Shown here: piece by piece, positions 1 through 7,433 of the stretch | Position numbering within the stretch: the first letter of the stretch is position 1 | Layout: each line of letters starts with the position of its first letter | From: Thermoleophilaceae bacterium | Lineage (GTDB): Bacteria; Actinomycetota; Thermoleophilia; Solirubrobacterales; JACPNS01 | DNA: 64,000 nucleotides | Reading direction: 5' to 3' | NCBI GenBank assembly: GCA_016462645.1 | Contig: JAEMSX010000006.1 | Coordinates: 21,654-85,653 of the forward strand | The notes under the pieces: model-generated | The model's database searches: none | Seen by the model: only the letters and a program-made list of their open reading frames with translations | What the model was told of the DNA's origin: nothing | Made by a program: the position numbers and the translations under genes

Positions 1-2
1 GC

Positions 3-368
3 CAGCAATGGCAACCGCAGGTGGTGCGACTGACTCCCGATGGAGGTCCAGATCCGAGCTGGGGATCGAACGGAGCAGCGACATCGACGCCGAGTGGATC
101 GTTTCAGTTGACATCGGGGATTGTGCTCGACTCGGCAGGAGGTGCAGTCACATGCGGCTGGCGCAATCGCGCCGAACTTACGGCGTTCGATGCAACCGGG
201 ACTCCAGAGCCGACTGAATCATCGAGACTTACTGCTGCGATATCGATTCGAGGGTCCAGGGTTGTCGGTTGCGCGACCGCCGGAGCCGGAGCGATTGCAG
301 TACCAGGGATCGAAACAAGAAACCGAAGACGAGCAGCGGTTCAAATCCTGAAGACAAAAGGTGGTTAG
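3..368 (+). CDS. delta-60 repeat protein, 3' end only
   Basis: The frame is open from the first bases of the window, so this is the C-terminal part of a longer protein; the GTG at 21 is probably internal. The text LTPDGGPDPSWGSNG matches the delta-60 repeat pattern (a hydrophobic strand, then DG..D.sfG.nG) found in secreted beta-propeller-like proteins. A full-length protein of the same kind lies at 46081. Beyond about residue 60 the repeat pattern fades, so the last 50 residues may be a degenerate tail. The function is unknown; an extracellular location is inferred from the family. Confidence 0.6.
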   Translation, partial: QQWQPQVVRLTPDGGPDPSWGSNGAATSTPSGSFQLTSGIVLDSAGGAVTCGWRNRAELTAFDATGTPEPTESSRLTAAISIRGSRVVGCATAGAGAIAVPGIETRNRRRAAVQILKTKGG

Positions 369-483
369 GCGTTTTGCGACCTCCATCGCTCTGTCCGCTG
401 GCATGGTCACGACACTCTTCCGCAGACTTCGCCCGCACGATCAACGAGACGGTCGCGCATTCGCGACTGGCGCTTGTGGGCGC

Positions 484-1875
484 TCAGTCCGGCGGAAGCT
501 GAAACTCGGTGACCCCGAAGTAGCTCCGCTCGCCGCGATAGAGCATCCACTTAACGAGGCCATGCCCGTCTTCGGCGACTCCCGGATCCAGATCCTCGGC
601 GTGCGCTGGCGCAATCGCAATTGCCGGACCGAGCGTTAGGTCGTCGCGAATGTGGGCCACACGCTCGACCTTCTTGGACGGAATCGCAGCCATCAGATAT
701 GGCTTTCCTCCAAGTGCGGTCGCAAGGGTGGGTTCAAATTGGGCTGGGCCGTCTGCCGCGTTTCCGGCGATCGCCGGCGAGAGCGGCTGAGATGGGAGGG
801 AGGTCCCGTCACCGCTGACGAAGGTTCCGTAGATCTGGTCGGTGAAGTCACCATCATCAGTTACTTCTTTGACGTCGTGGTTCCACACGAACACGAAGCG
901 GCCCGCCGGTAGCGCGAGGACGGACGGACGGTAGTCGCCCAGCGAGCCGGGGCGAGACACCTGACGCATGTCTGTAAACGGACCACCGCCAACGCTCACC
1001 GCGTAGTTCAACGTGCTGAGCCTGTCGTCCAGATTGCAGATCATTGCAACCAGGGAGCTTCCGTCCGGCTGAGCCGAAAGGGCCTCCGCCGAACAGTCCG
1101 TCGCGCCAGTCAGGATCTGAAACGGTGCAACCAGTCCGCTGTTTGAGACGCGGGACGCGAAGATTCTGGACGTCGTCGGCTTGCATGCACGCGCGATCCG
1201 AAATGCCACACCGCCGCAGTCAACGCTTCCCTGATTGAAAACAGCGATGAGTGTGCCGGCGGAATCGAACTTGATCAACGGAAAATCCAGAGTCCCTCCG
1301 CCATGAGTTCGAACGATGAGTGACCGCATGCCGATTTTGCCGTTTGGGTCGCGGAACACGACTAGACCGTCATTCGTTGTGCGCGTCTCGCGAACGAAAC
1401 TCATCGCCAAACGGCCGGTGCCGTCGACGGCCATCGTGACATCGTTTACGCCCTTTTTGCCGCCGAGATATCGGGACAGGCGCTGCACGGTTGCGTGCTT
1501 GCGCCCCGGTTTGAGTGTCGCGAGCGCCAGCTCGGCTCTGGATCCGCGCTTCCCGAAATAGTCGAAGAAGACAACGAATGCCGTTCCGTCAGGCGCGATT
1601 TCAAGATTTGGATCGAACACATGTGCTCGTGCGGAACCGATCGTGGCTGGGCGCTCGGCGATACCGCCAATTTGACCGCGAGACACGACGAGCCGTTGCC
1701 GACGGGAAACCCCGCCGAACAGGAGCGCGTAGCGACCAGACGCTGACACCTTTGTGACGATGTCGCCGTTGGAAATTCTTGGGAGAATCGGCTTCTGGGC
1801 GGCTGCAGTGCCTGGTGCTACAACGCAGACAGTGATCGACGTCGCAAGCACGAAGACGAAAAAGCGGGTACGCAT
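484..1875 (-). CDS. secreted protein of unknown function (beta-rich)
   Basis: The 463-residue protein starts at the ATG at 1875. The start directly precedes a signal peptide (MRTRFFVFVLATSITVCVV, then APGTAAAQ), whereas the 39 extra residues of the longest ORF look like non-coding sequence. The mature part is rich in beta strands, with recurring hydrophobic strands around short turns (PDGTAFVVFF, AVDGTGRLAMSF, SAGTLIAVF). This suggests a propeller-like fold related to the delta-60 proteins, but no named domain is recognisable. Its 5' end lies 46 bp from a transposon-end-like repeat (1921-1991), so its promoter may overlap mobile DNA. Confidence 0.75.
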   Translation of the reverse strand: MRTRFFVFVLATSITVCVVAPGTAAAQKPILPRISNGDIVTKVSASGRYALLFGGVSRRQRLVVSRGQIGGIAERPATIGSARAHVFDPNLEIAPDGTAFVVFFDYFGKRGSRAELALATLKPGRKHATVQRLSRYLGGKKGVNDVTMAVDGTGRLAMSFVRETRTTNDGLVVFRDPNGKIGMRSLIVRTHGGGTLDFPLIKFDSAGTLIAVFNQGSVDCGGVAFRIARACKPTTSRIFASRVSNSGLVAPFQILTGATDCSAEALSAQPDGSSLVAMICNLDDRLSTLNYAVSVGGGPFTDMRQVSRPGSLGDYRPSVLALPAGRFVFVWNHDVKEVTDDGDFTDQIYGTFVSGDGTSLPSQPLSPAIAGNAADGPAQFEPTLATALGGKPYLMAAIPSKKVERVAHIRDDLTLGPAIAIAPAHAEDLDPGVAEDGHGLVKWMLYRGERSYFGVTEFQLPPD

Positions 1876-1920
1876 GCGGGTGCTATCGACGGATTGAGGA
1901 CGGCAATTGAGCGGCTGCGC

Positions 1921-1991
1921 ATTCTCATCGTGATGACCACGCAGATTCTCATTCTGGTGGCCAAAGTGGTCCATGGGAGTGACCGCCGACA
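1921..1991 (+). repeat. second transposon-end-like sequence, related to the right end at 16333-16403
   Basis: This 71-bp stretch has the same layout as the right end at 16333-16403. ATTCTCAT begins at positions 1 and 25, a third degenerate copy (CCATGGGAGTGAC) follows, and it finishes in CCGCCGACA. Counted by hand, about 44 of 71 positions are identical to 16333-16403. It therefore looks like the right end of a second, diverged element of the same family, whose other end would lie left of the window. Its terminal ACA overlaps the ACACC target duplication of the 14.4-kb element. It could instead be a solo end left by a deletion. Confidence 0.6.
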
Positions 1992-1993
1992 CC
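1989..1993. repeat. left target-site duplication ACACC
   Basis: ACACC immediately precedes TGTCGG at 1994 and is repeated exactly at 16404-16408 just after the right terminus. Five bases is the duplication length expected of TnsB/Mu-type transposases. Its first three bases also form the terminal ACA of the end-like sequence at 1921-1991. Confidence 0.75.
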
Positions 1994-2065
1994 TGTCGGA
2001 GTTCAAATTAATGAGAATCAGAAAACTTCACGTGGATGAGACAGAAACGTCACGGTAGTGAGAAT
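1994..2065 (+). repeat. left transposon end with three putative TnsB sites
   Basis: After the terminal TGTCGG come three copies of a degenerate site, AGTTCAnnnnnATGAGAAT-like. They read AGTTCAAATTAATGAGAAT (2000-2018), AACTTCACGTGGATGAGA (2024-2041) and AACGTCACGGTAGTGAGAAT (2046-2065). The same site occurs in reverse complement at the right end. The SEC-C gene ends 16 bp further in, so the end is intergenic. Reading these as TnsB-binding sites is an inference from their position, spacing and inverted symmetry. Confidence 0.75.
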
Positions 2066-2081
2066 CCGCGATTCAGGGAGG

Positions 2082-2909
2082 TCAGACGGCGGCGTCCATC
2101 TCCGCATAGAGCTCTTCAATCGAAATCTTGCGCCTAGGCCTGCGCTTTAGGAAGCAGAGCTTGTACTTCTTCCCGCTTCCGCACGGGCACTGGTCGTTTC
2201 GTCCGAGCTTCAATTTCGAATCGATTGGTAGCGAGCAAATCGGATCGACCAGCACGATCTCGCCCTCTTCAAAAGCGACTGAATTACTTAGAGATGTTTC
2301 GAGTTCGTACGCGATCTGCCGAACCGTCGGGTAAAGCAGATTGTGGTCAACTTCGTTGTCGGACACGACCTGGAGACCATCGAAGCCGCCCGAGGAGAGT
2401 TCGAGGTGCGCAGGTTCATGGGACGGGTCAACGTGCGCGCCTCCGGCTTCGTTTGTGAGCCAGAGAACGAAATCAGCGCGAGACACGGATTTGCCCGAAT
2501 TGCTAGCGAGCAAGTGCTCACGCCACCAGTCAACAAACGCCTGGGGCGGATGCTGGCGATATGGATCCTCGGCGGCGAGCGGCGCTTTGTATCGACTGCC
2601 GGAGGAGCCCGGGCCTAACGTCGCTTCGATGAGGCACAATCCGCTTCCGATCGAGATCACCGGCTCCGGCATCTCCGCCCGTAAGGTGTCGACGTACGGG
2701 AGACGGTCCTTGATTTGGAGTTGTCCGAGCAAGGATTTTGAGTTGCCCGTGTCGTGGAGGAGCACCCGCAGTCGGAGTGCGATGTTCAGCGCCTCGACGT
2801 CGTTGCCTTCGTCGAAACCGATACATGCGCGGCGAAGCAGCTCGCACTGCGAGACATATTGGTTGACCAAGACCTTGGCGTCAACCGGAACTTTGGGTTC
2901 TCGTTTCAT
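2082..2909 (-). CDS. SEC-C motif protein, predicted LexA-regulated cargo
   Basis: The 275-residue protein carries a C-terminal SEC-C zinc motif (GRNDQCPCGSGKKYKLC), the CxCGSGxKxKxC fold also found at the end of SecA and in many uncharacterised proteins. The N-terminal 230 residues are mixed helix and strand with no domain I can name. It is the outermost cargo gene, transcribed toward the left end of the transposon. A perfect mycobacterial-type SOS box lies 24 bp upstream of the start (2933-2948), so expression probably rises on DNA damage. The product may act in a stress or defence response; its activity is unknown. Confidence 0.8.
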   Translation of the reverse strand: MKREPKVPVDAKVLVNQYVSQCELLRRACIGFDEGNDVEALNIALRLRVLLHDTGNSKSLLGQLQIKDRLPYVDTLRAEMPEPVISIGSGLCLIEATLGPGSSGSRYKAPLAAEDPYRQHPPQAFVDWWREHLLASNSGKSVSRADFVLWLTNEAGGAHVDPSHEPAHLELSSGGFDGLQVVSDNEVDHNLLYPTVRQIAYELETSLSNSVAFEEGEIVLVDPICSLPIDSKLKLGRNDQCPCGSGKKYKLCFLKRRPRRKISIEELYAEMDAAV

Positions 2910-2932
2910 CTCTTGCTGGACTTGTTATCACG

Positions 2933-2948
2933 TCGAACGCGTGTTCGA
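2933..2948 (-). promoter_or_regulatory. LexA/SOS box upstream of the SEC-C gene
   Basis: TCGAACGCGTGTTCGA matches the actinobacterial SOS consensus TCGAAC-N4-GTTCGA at every defined position and has perfect 6-bp arms. It lies 24-39 bp before the SEC-C start codon, the usual place for a repressor site. The recA gene in this window has a box of the same type (49371-49384), which supports the idea that the host LexA uses this motif. Confidence 0.8.
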
Positions 2949-3163
2949 TCGACTCAACGCTAGCTCTGTGGGCGGACTGCAATGTTGCGGGGCACGACCT
3001 CGTTCACCACCGGACGGCATCCGTTGTCGGGACCGAGACATTGAGTCGTGTGACGAATACCGCAAGAACGAGAATCAACCAAAACGTCGCGGCCGACAGG
3101 CCGTACCGACGTGACGATTAGGCACCTCGGCCGAGTTCCAAACGAGGACACCTGAAGCGCGGC

Positions 3164-3556
3164 TCAACTTGCACGGACGTAGTCACGCGCGGCTGAGATG
3201 ACAAGTACCCAGCGCCCACGAACGATCTCGTCTGCCGGCGTCTCGTAGTCGAGCGCAGGATTCATGCCATGGAGCCAGGGGAGTGCCACATCCGGAGTCC
3301 CTCGATCATTGAAGAGGTCCCCGATGAGGAAAAGGTCTTCGACTTTGCTTCTGTAGTGCTCTGGGGCGCGTCCGGTCTTCGCCCAACGGTGAATAGATTT
3401 GGGATTGACGTCCAGGAGGCGTGCGCACTCGGTAGCCCCGAACAGTTCGCGAACTCGAACAACTCGGCTTGAGAATCGAAGGTCATCGGGTCTATTGGCG
3501 TCCACGGTCGAATCCAACCCTGTCCGCCGGTCGGAATTCCTTGTGGTTCGTGGCAT
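3164..3556 (-). CDS. Xre/MbcA/ParS-like antitoxin-type protein without an adjacent toxin
   Basis: In this 130-residue protein, residues 30-75 read like a helix-turn-helix (LFGATECARLLDVNPKSIHRW). The C-terminal part (ALPWLHGMNPALDYETPADEIVRGRWVLV) follows the pattern of the MbcA/ParS/Xre toxin-binding domain, where W(L)...NPaL...tPlellr..g is conserved. Such antitoxins usually sit beside a RES-domain toxin. None is visible here: the next gene is divergent and encodes an EEP-family protein. It may be a solitary antitoxin or a regulator. Start choice is uncertain because no good ribosome-binding site was seen. Confidence 0.65.
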   Translation of the reverse strand: MPRTTRNSDRRTGLDSTVDANRPDDLRFSSRVVRVRELFGATECARLLDVNPKSIHRWAKTGRAPEHYRSKVEDLFLIGDLFNDRGTPDVALPWLHGMNPALDYETPADEIVRGRWVLVISAARDYVRAS

Positions 3557-3712
3557 GCCGCTGATTTTTGTCAGTGCGGTTGAACTCGCGCAGTTGGGAC
3601 AGTTACGAGCGACGCACGACGGGATGACTGCATCGCTACCGGCGCGTAGTTCGGTGCGTCTATAGGGTCGATGAAAAGGTCGTCTCGGCCCACAACTTCA
3701 GGAGTTTTGCTC

Positions 3713-4831
3713 GTGCGCATCGCGTCCTACAACGTAGAGAGCCTGTTCAACCGTGCCAAAGCACTCAACCCGCCGCTGGATTGGAATGCTGGAAAGCCAG
3801 CCCTGGAGGCCTACAGCAGGGTCAATTCACTTCTTGCAGAACCGATTTACACCGACACTGTCAAGACTGAGCTCCTCAAACTGCTCGCCGATCTTGGTCT
3901 CACCAAGGCCGACGACGGTGGGAAGTTCGCTCGGCTGCGGCAGAATCGCGGGCACCTACTCAACCGCTCTAAGGGGAAGACGACCATCACTGCAAGCGGT
4001 CGCGCCGACTGGGTCGGTTGGTTGGAGTTGGAGACCGAACCGATCAACGAACTGGCCACCCGGCACACGGCGATGGTGTTGCGCGACCTCGATGCCCACA
4101 TCCAAGGCGTGATCGAAGCTGACAACCGGATCGCGCTGGAGGACTTCTCCGCGATCATGCTCGATTCCGTCGGCGGCATGCCGTTCGAGCACGTCATGCT
4201 GATCGACGGCAACGACCGTCGCGGGATCGATGTCGGCATCATGTCCAAGCGCGGATACGACCTGACTGGCATTCGCTCGCATGTCGACGACAAAGACGGC
4301 CAAAGTGAGATCTTCAGTCGTGATTGCCCTGAGTACACAGTGCGCACGCCGCAGGGCGAGACCATCGTCGTCCTTGTCAACCATCTCAAGAGCAAGGGCT
4401 ACGGCGCGCCCGCCGTTTCCAACGCCCGCCGCGAACTCCAGGCCGACCGCGTTGCCAAGATCTACCGACGACTCATTAAGGAAGGAAAGAAGTCGGTTGT
4501 CGTGCTCGGCGACTTCAACGACACGCCTGATTCGAGACCGTTAGCGCCGCTGCTCCAGAAGACCAACCTGCGTGACGTATCCGAGCATCCGACATTTGAG
4601 GTGACCGACCGGCCCGGCACGTACGGGACTGGCGCGAAGAGCAACAAGATTGACTACGTGCTGCTGTCGCCTGCGCTGTTCAAGCGGGTAACCGGCGGCG
4701 GCCTCTTCCGGAAGGGTGTCTGGGGCGGTAAGAACGGCACCATCTTCGATCACTATCCGACCATGACCAAAGCCGAGGAGGCGGCTTCGGACCATGCTGC
4801 GATCTACGCCGACATTGCTGCCGCATCGTGA
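3713..4831 (+). CDS. endonuclease/exonuclease/phosphatase (EEP) family protein
   Basis: The protein is about 372 residues long. The EEP fold is marked by the N-terminal strand RIASYNVESLF, then NHLKSKGYG, VVVLGDFNDTPDSRPL and the final ASDHAAIYADI. These hold the Asn, His and Asp residues expected to bind metal and attack a phosphodiester. The GTG at 3713 is preferred because AGGAG (3700-3704) sits 8 bp before it and the fold starts there; the upstream ATG at 3671 would add 14 unstructured residues. The substrate is not evident; DNA, RNA or a phospholipid are all possible. It is transposon cargo between the antitoxin-like gene and a long gap. Confidence 0.8.
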   Translation: MRIASYNVESLFNRAKALNPPLDWNAGKPALEAYSRVNSLLAEPIYTDTVKTELLKLLADLGLTKADDGGKFARLRQNRGHLLNRSKGKTTITASGRADWVGWLELETEPINELATRHTAMVLRDLDAHIQGVIEADNRIALEDFSAIMLDSVGGMPFEHVMLIDGNDRRGIDVGIMSKRGYDLTGIRSHVDDKDGQSEIFSRDCPEYTVRTPQGETIVVLVNHLKSKGYGAPAVSNARRELQADRVAKIYRRLIKEGKKSVVVLGDFNDTPDSRPLAPLLQKTNLRDVSEHPTFEVTDRPGTYGTGAKSNKIDYVLLSPALFKRVTGGGLFRKGVWGGKNGTIFDHYPTMTKAEEAASDHAAIYADIAAAS

Positions 4832-5378
4832 CTGCGTCTGACAGGTTTCTCGACGAGTTGATTTTCCCGCTCTTTGGCGAGAAAGTCGGTTGCAAGAATC
4901 TGCGCCGGCAGGTGGATCGCCCTTACACTTCAGTTGCAACTCTGAGAAGCGATGCTCTTGGCTAGAAGAGCGGGCGACCCACCGTTTCTGCTTCTGAACC
5001 TTGGACTGGTCCTTGGGCAGTAAGCCAGCGAGATGGCAAGCTGGAGTGCTTGCACAATTCAGTTGTAGCCGCTGTTCGCTCGTCCGTGGGGTGTTTGGCG
5101 TCGGTATTCCCGCAAAGACGGCAAATAGTTTCGCACGGGCTACATAAAAGCCCTGCTTGTGGCCTTCTTTTGCTCGTTTCGCGGCGCTGCCGGAACACTG
5201 GTTCAACACCACCGCACAGCGACTCCCCGCGAGCCAACCGTTGCGGGCATGCCGGACACGGGCAAGCTGACAGAAAGAGCATTCATTCCTGAGGTGCCAA
5301 TCGGTAGATTGTCTGCGACCGCAAGTTCAGAGGCCTTGTGATCGCCCACGCCCTAGCCATGTAGATCCACAAGGCTTG
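4832..5378. other. 547-bp stretch with no supported gene
   Basis: This cargo gap is less GC-rich than its surroundings. Overlapping ORFs occur on both strands, but none has a convincing start site or a recognisable domain. A minus-strand frame (4962-5282) contains clustered cysteines (CSPCETICRLCGN) that could be a decayed zinc ribbon. It may be a remnant of a lost cargo gene. Confidence 0.4.
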
Positions 5379-6392
5379 ATGAGTACAAACGATGCGCTCA
5401 CATATTTGCTTGGCCCCGTGCTCTCGATCTTCCTGTTCGTCGTCAGTTACAGGCAGACCATTGGCGCGCGAAAGGAACGCGCCCGCGGCGCCAAACACGA
5501 GCTCGAGGCCGTGCTGACCAAGCGTTACCTTGCGGCCGTATACGACCCGGAACCTGAAGATATTCGTCGCTTGATCGAGGCCAGCGCGTCGCGCCATCGC
5601 GTGAGGCTCGCGGATATGCCGACGGTGGATTTGTTGCTTTCGTCGCTCGAACTCGCTGTGTTGGAGAATGATTTCGTTGGCGACACTGAACGTCAGGACG
5701 CACTTCAGCGTCTTGGTCGCATCCTGGAGCAATCTGCGAAGGAAGCTGAGCAGCCAGTGGCGATCGCCGCCCCGAATGTGTCCCGTACGGATCGTTCGAT
5801 CGACATCGGTGTAGCCGAGCGGACGAGCCGACGGCTGGTCTGGGCGCTTGCGGCAGGCACGGTGACGGCCGGCACCGCGGCGGCAGGGGCGTTCGCGGGC
5901 GGAACTTCGGAGACGCTGACCGATTCTGCAGTCGGGCTGAGCATCGCAATAAGTGGCGCAAGCGTCGCCTTCTTGGCCGCGATCTTCCGCCTCGCTGACC
6001 GCGACGAGTCTGATGGGATCGACTACATCGGCGAAGCGCAAGCTTTCGATGAATCTGTTCGACGGCGACTCCGGGATGCTTCCACCGGCCTCGAAGCGAC
6101 CACCGGCGACGGCGCTGTCGATTGGATAGTTGGTGATGCGCGCGGTCGGATTGGAATTCAAACAATGTTTGCGCCTTCGACCCGACCACCGTCGCGGCGC
6201 CGAATATGGCGCCGCCTCGACGAGCTCCGCGAGGCCAAACGGGATATGGGCCTGGACGAAGTGCTCCTCGTGTTGCCCGAGATTCCGCGCAAGAAATACG
6301 ACATTCATGAGGGTTGGATCCGCATTACGGACCCGAGCGGAATGGCTGAGTTTGTTCGCCGAGTGCTCCCGGCCGACGGCCCACGGAGTTAA
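5379..6392 (+). CDS. membrane protein with a C-terminal nuclease-like domain (tentative)
   Basis: The 337-residue protein has an N-terminal membrane segment (LLGPVLSIFLFVVSY), a charged region to about residue 150, and then two close hydrophobic segments (about 154-175 and 186-205) rich in Gly and Ala. The last 130 residues form a soluble domain. Its VDWIVGDARGRIGIQ followed by a helix and DEVLLVLPE looks like the core of PD-(D/E)xK enzymes. The usual acidic-x-Lys pair is missing, so it may be inactive or a different fold. The ATG at 5379 is used rather than the overlapping TTG at 5376. The function is unknown; membrane effectors of this build occur in defence islands. Confidence 0.6.
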   Translation: MSTNDALTYLLGPVLSIFLFVVSYRQTIGARKERARGAKHELEAVLTKRYLAAVYDPEPEDIRRLIEASASRHRVRLADMPTVDLLLSSLELAVLENDFVGDTERQDALQRLGRILEQSAKEAEQPVAIAAPNVSRTDRSIDIGVAERTSRRLVWALAAGTVTAGTAAAGAFAGGTSETLTDSAVGLSIAISGASVAFLAAIFRLADRDESDGIDYIGEAQAFDESVRRRLRDASTGLEATTGDGAVDWIVGDARGRIGIQTMFAPSTRPPSRRRIWRRLDELREAKRDMGLDEVLLVLPEIPRKKYDIHEGWIRITDPSGMAEFVRRVLPADGPRS

Positions 6393-6487
6393 GAGTGGCG
6401 GGCGTCTGAACCCGGCCGAAGCTCCGCTGAAGTTTTTGCGGACCACGTCCTCCGAGCAACAGATCTGGCATCGATTCGACATGGGTT

Positions 6488-6523
6488 AGCTAGGGGTCCC
6501 TCGTCCGCGATCCCCTACTAGCT
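6488..6523. repeat. imperfect inverted repeat between cargo genes
   Basis: AGCTAGGGG is mirrored by CCCCTACTAGCT around a 15-nt loop. It lies 95 bp after one gene and 28 bp before the next start codon. With no T-run it is more likely an operator or leader hairpin than an intrinsic terminator. Confidence 0.35.
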
Positions 6524-6550
6524 CACCCAAACACCGTACGATCTCGGGCT

Positions 6551-7390
6551 ATGTCGGATCAAGGCGACCACAGATCGGGTGACGAGGAGCGCGGTTTAGA
6601 GATGGTCGGCGCGGGTGCGGAAGCGTTCGGGGCAATCACCGGTGGGACGGTCGGGACGGTTGGTGGCCCGGTTGGAATTGTGCTCGGGGGCGTGGCCGGC
6701 GTCGCAGCTGCGCGAATGTTCAAGTTCCTCGGTGGCGAGATATCGAAGCGCAAATTGTCTCCGGCCGAGGAGATCCGGATAGGAGGCGCCGCTGCGGTCG
6801 CTGCGATCGAAATCGGGTCACGACAGGACGAAGGTGAAAAGCTTCGCAACGATGGCTTCTTCGATCCAGCCAACGGCTCACGCAGCGACTCCGATGAAGT
6901 ACTCGAAGGAATACTTCTCCAAGCGGCTCAGAGTTACGAGGAGAAGAAAGTCCCGTACCTAGGTCACCTATATGCTGGAATCGCCTTCGATTCGTCGATT
7001 TCTCCCGCATATGCGCACGTCATGATTCGCATGTTCGATCGGCTCACCTACCGAGAGCTCGCGATCCTTCAGTACTTCTCCGACAAGTCTGGAGCCACGG
7101 ACCGGGTCGCTCTTGGTGTCGGGATCGAAGAAGGAGATTTCACGCCGTCGATCGTCCTTCTCGGAGAAGGCAATCGATTGGGAGAGGAACGGCTCCTCGG
7201 AAATCGCCACGCAGACGGAACCGTGTACGCGCTGGTCGACACCAACGCCGGCGGAATCAAGGGCGAGCTTTTTGGCACTATTACGCCGACGCAAATTGGC
7301 GAGGACTTCATTCGATTGACGAAATTGAGCGAGATCCCGGCGTCGGATCTCGACGATGTTGCCAGAGGCTTCAAGGGCGAGATTCAGTGA
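6551..7390 (+). CDS. glycine-zipper protein of unknown function
   Basis: Residues 20-55 of this 279-residue protein form a long Gly/Ala zipper (GAITGGTVGTVGGPVGIVLGG) of the kind that inserts into or packs within membranes. The middle of the protein (EEKKVPYLGHLYAGIAFDSSISPAYAH, then LTYRELAILQYF) resembles a recurring family of uncharacterised proteins from accessory regions, recognised from memory only. The C-terminal 90 residues look like a small beta-rich domain. It ends 43 bp before the next gene, so the two are probably co-transcribed. A zipper plus a sensing domain would fit an abortive-infection effector, but that is speculation. Confidence 0.65.
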   Translation: MSDQGDHRSGDEERGLEMVGAGAEAFGAITGGTVGTVGGPVGIVLGGVAGVAAARMFKFLGGEISKRKLSPAEEIRIGGAAAVAAIEIGSRQDEGEKLRNDGFFDPANGSRSDSDEVLEGILLQAAQSYEEKKVPYLGHLYAGIAFDSSISPAYAHVMIRMFDRLTYRELAILQYFSDKSGATDRVALGVGIEEGDFTPSIVLLGEGNRLGEERLLGNRHADGTVYALVDTNAGGIKGELFGTITPTQIGEDFIRLTKLSEIPASDLDDVARGFKGEIQ

Positions 7391-7433
7391 GCGGCAAGCA
7401 GATTGTGCGCGCGCGCCGTCAGGAGTACGAGTC

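Noticed and set aside
343-353. GGTTCAAATCC, which resembles a tRNA T-loop.
   Set aside because: No acceptor, D or anticodon stems can be built around it, and it lies inside a coding frame.
4962-5282. A cysteine-rich minus-strand ORF (CPACPQRL, CSPCETICRLCGN).
   Set aside because: There is no properly spaced ribosome-binding site and no domain match; at most a decayed zinc-ribbon gene.
5283-6482. A 399-codon minus-strand ORF.
   Set aside because: It is antisense to the membrane protein gene at 5379-6392, and its translation looks random.
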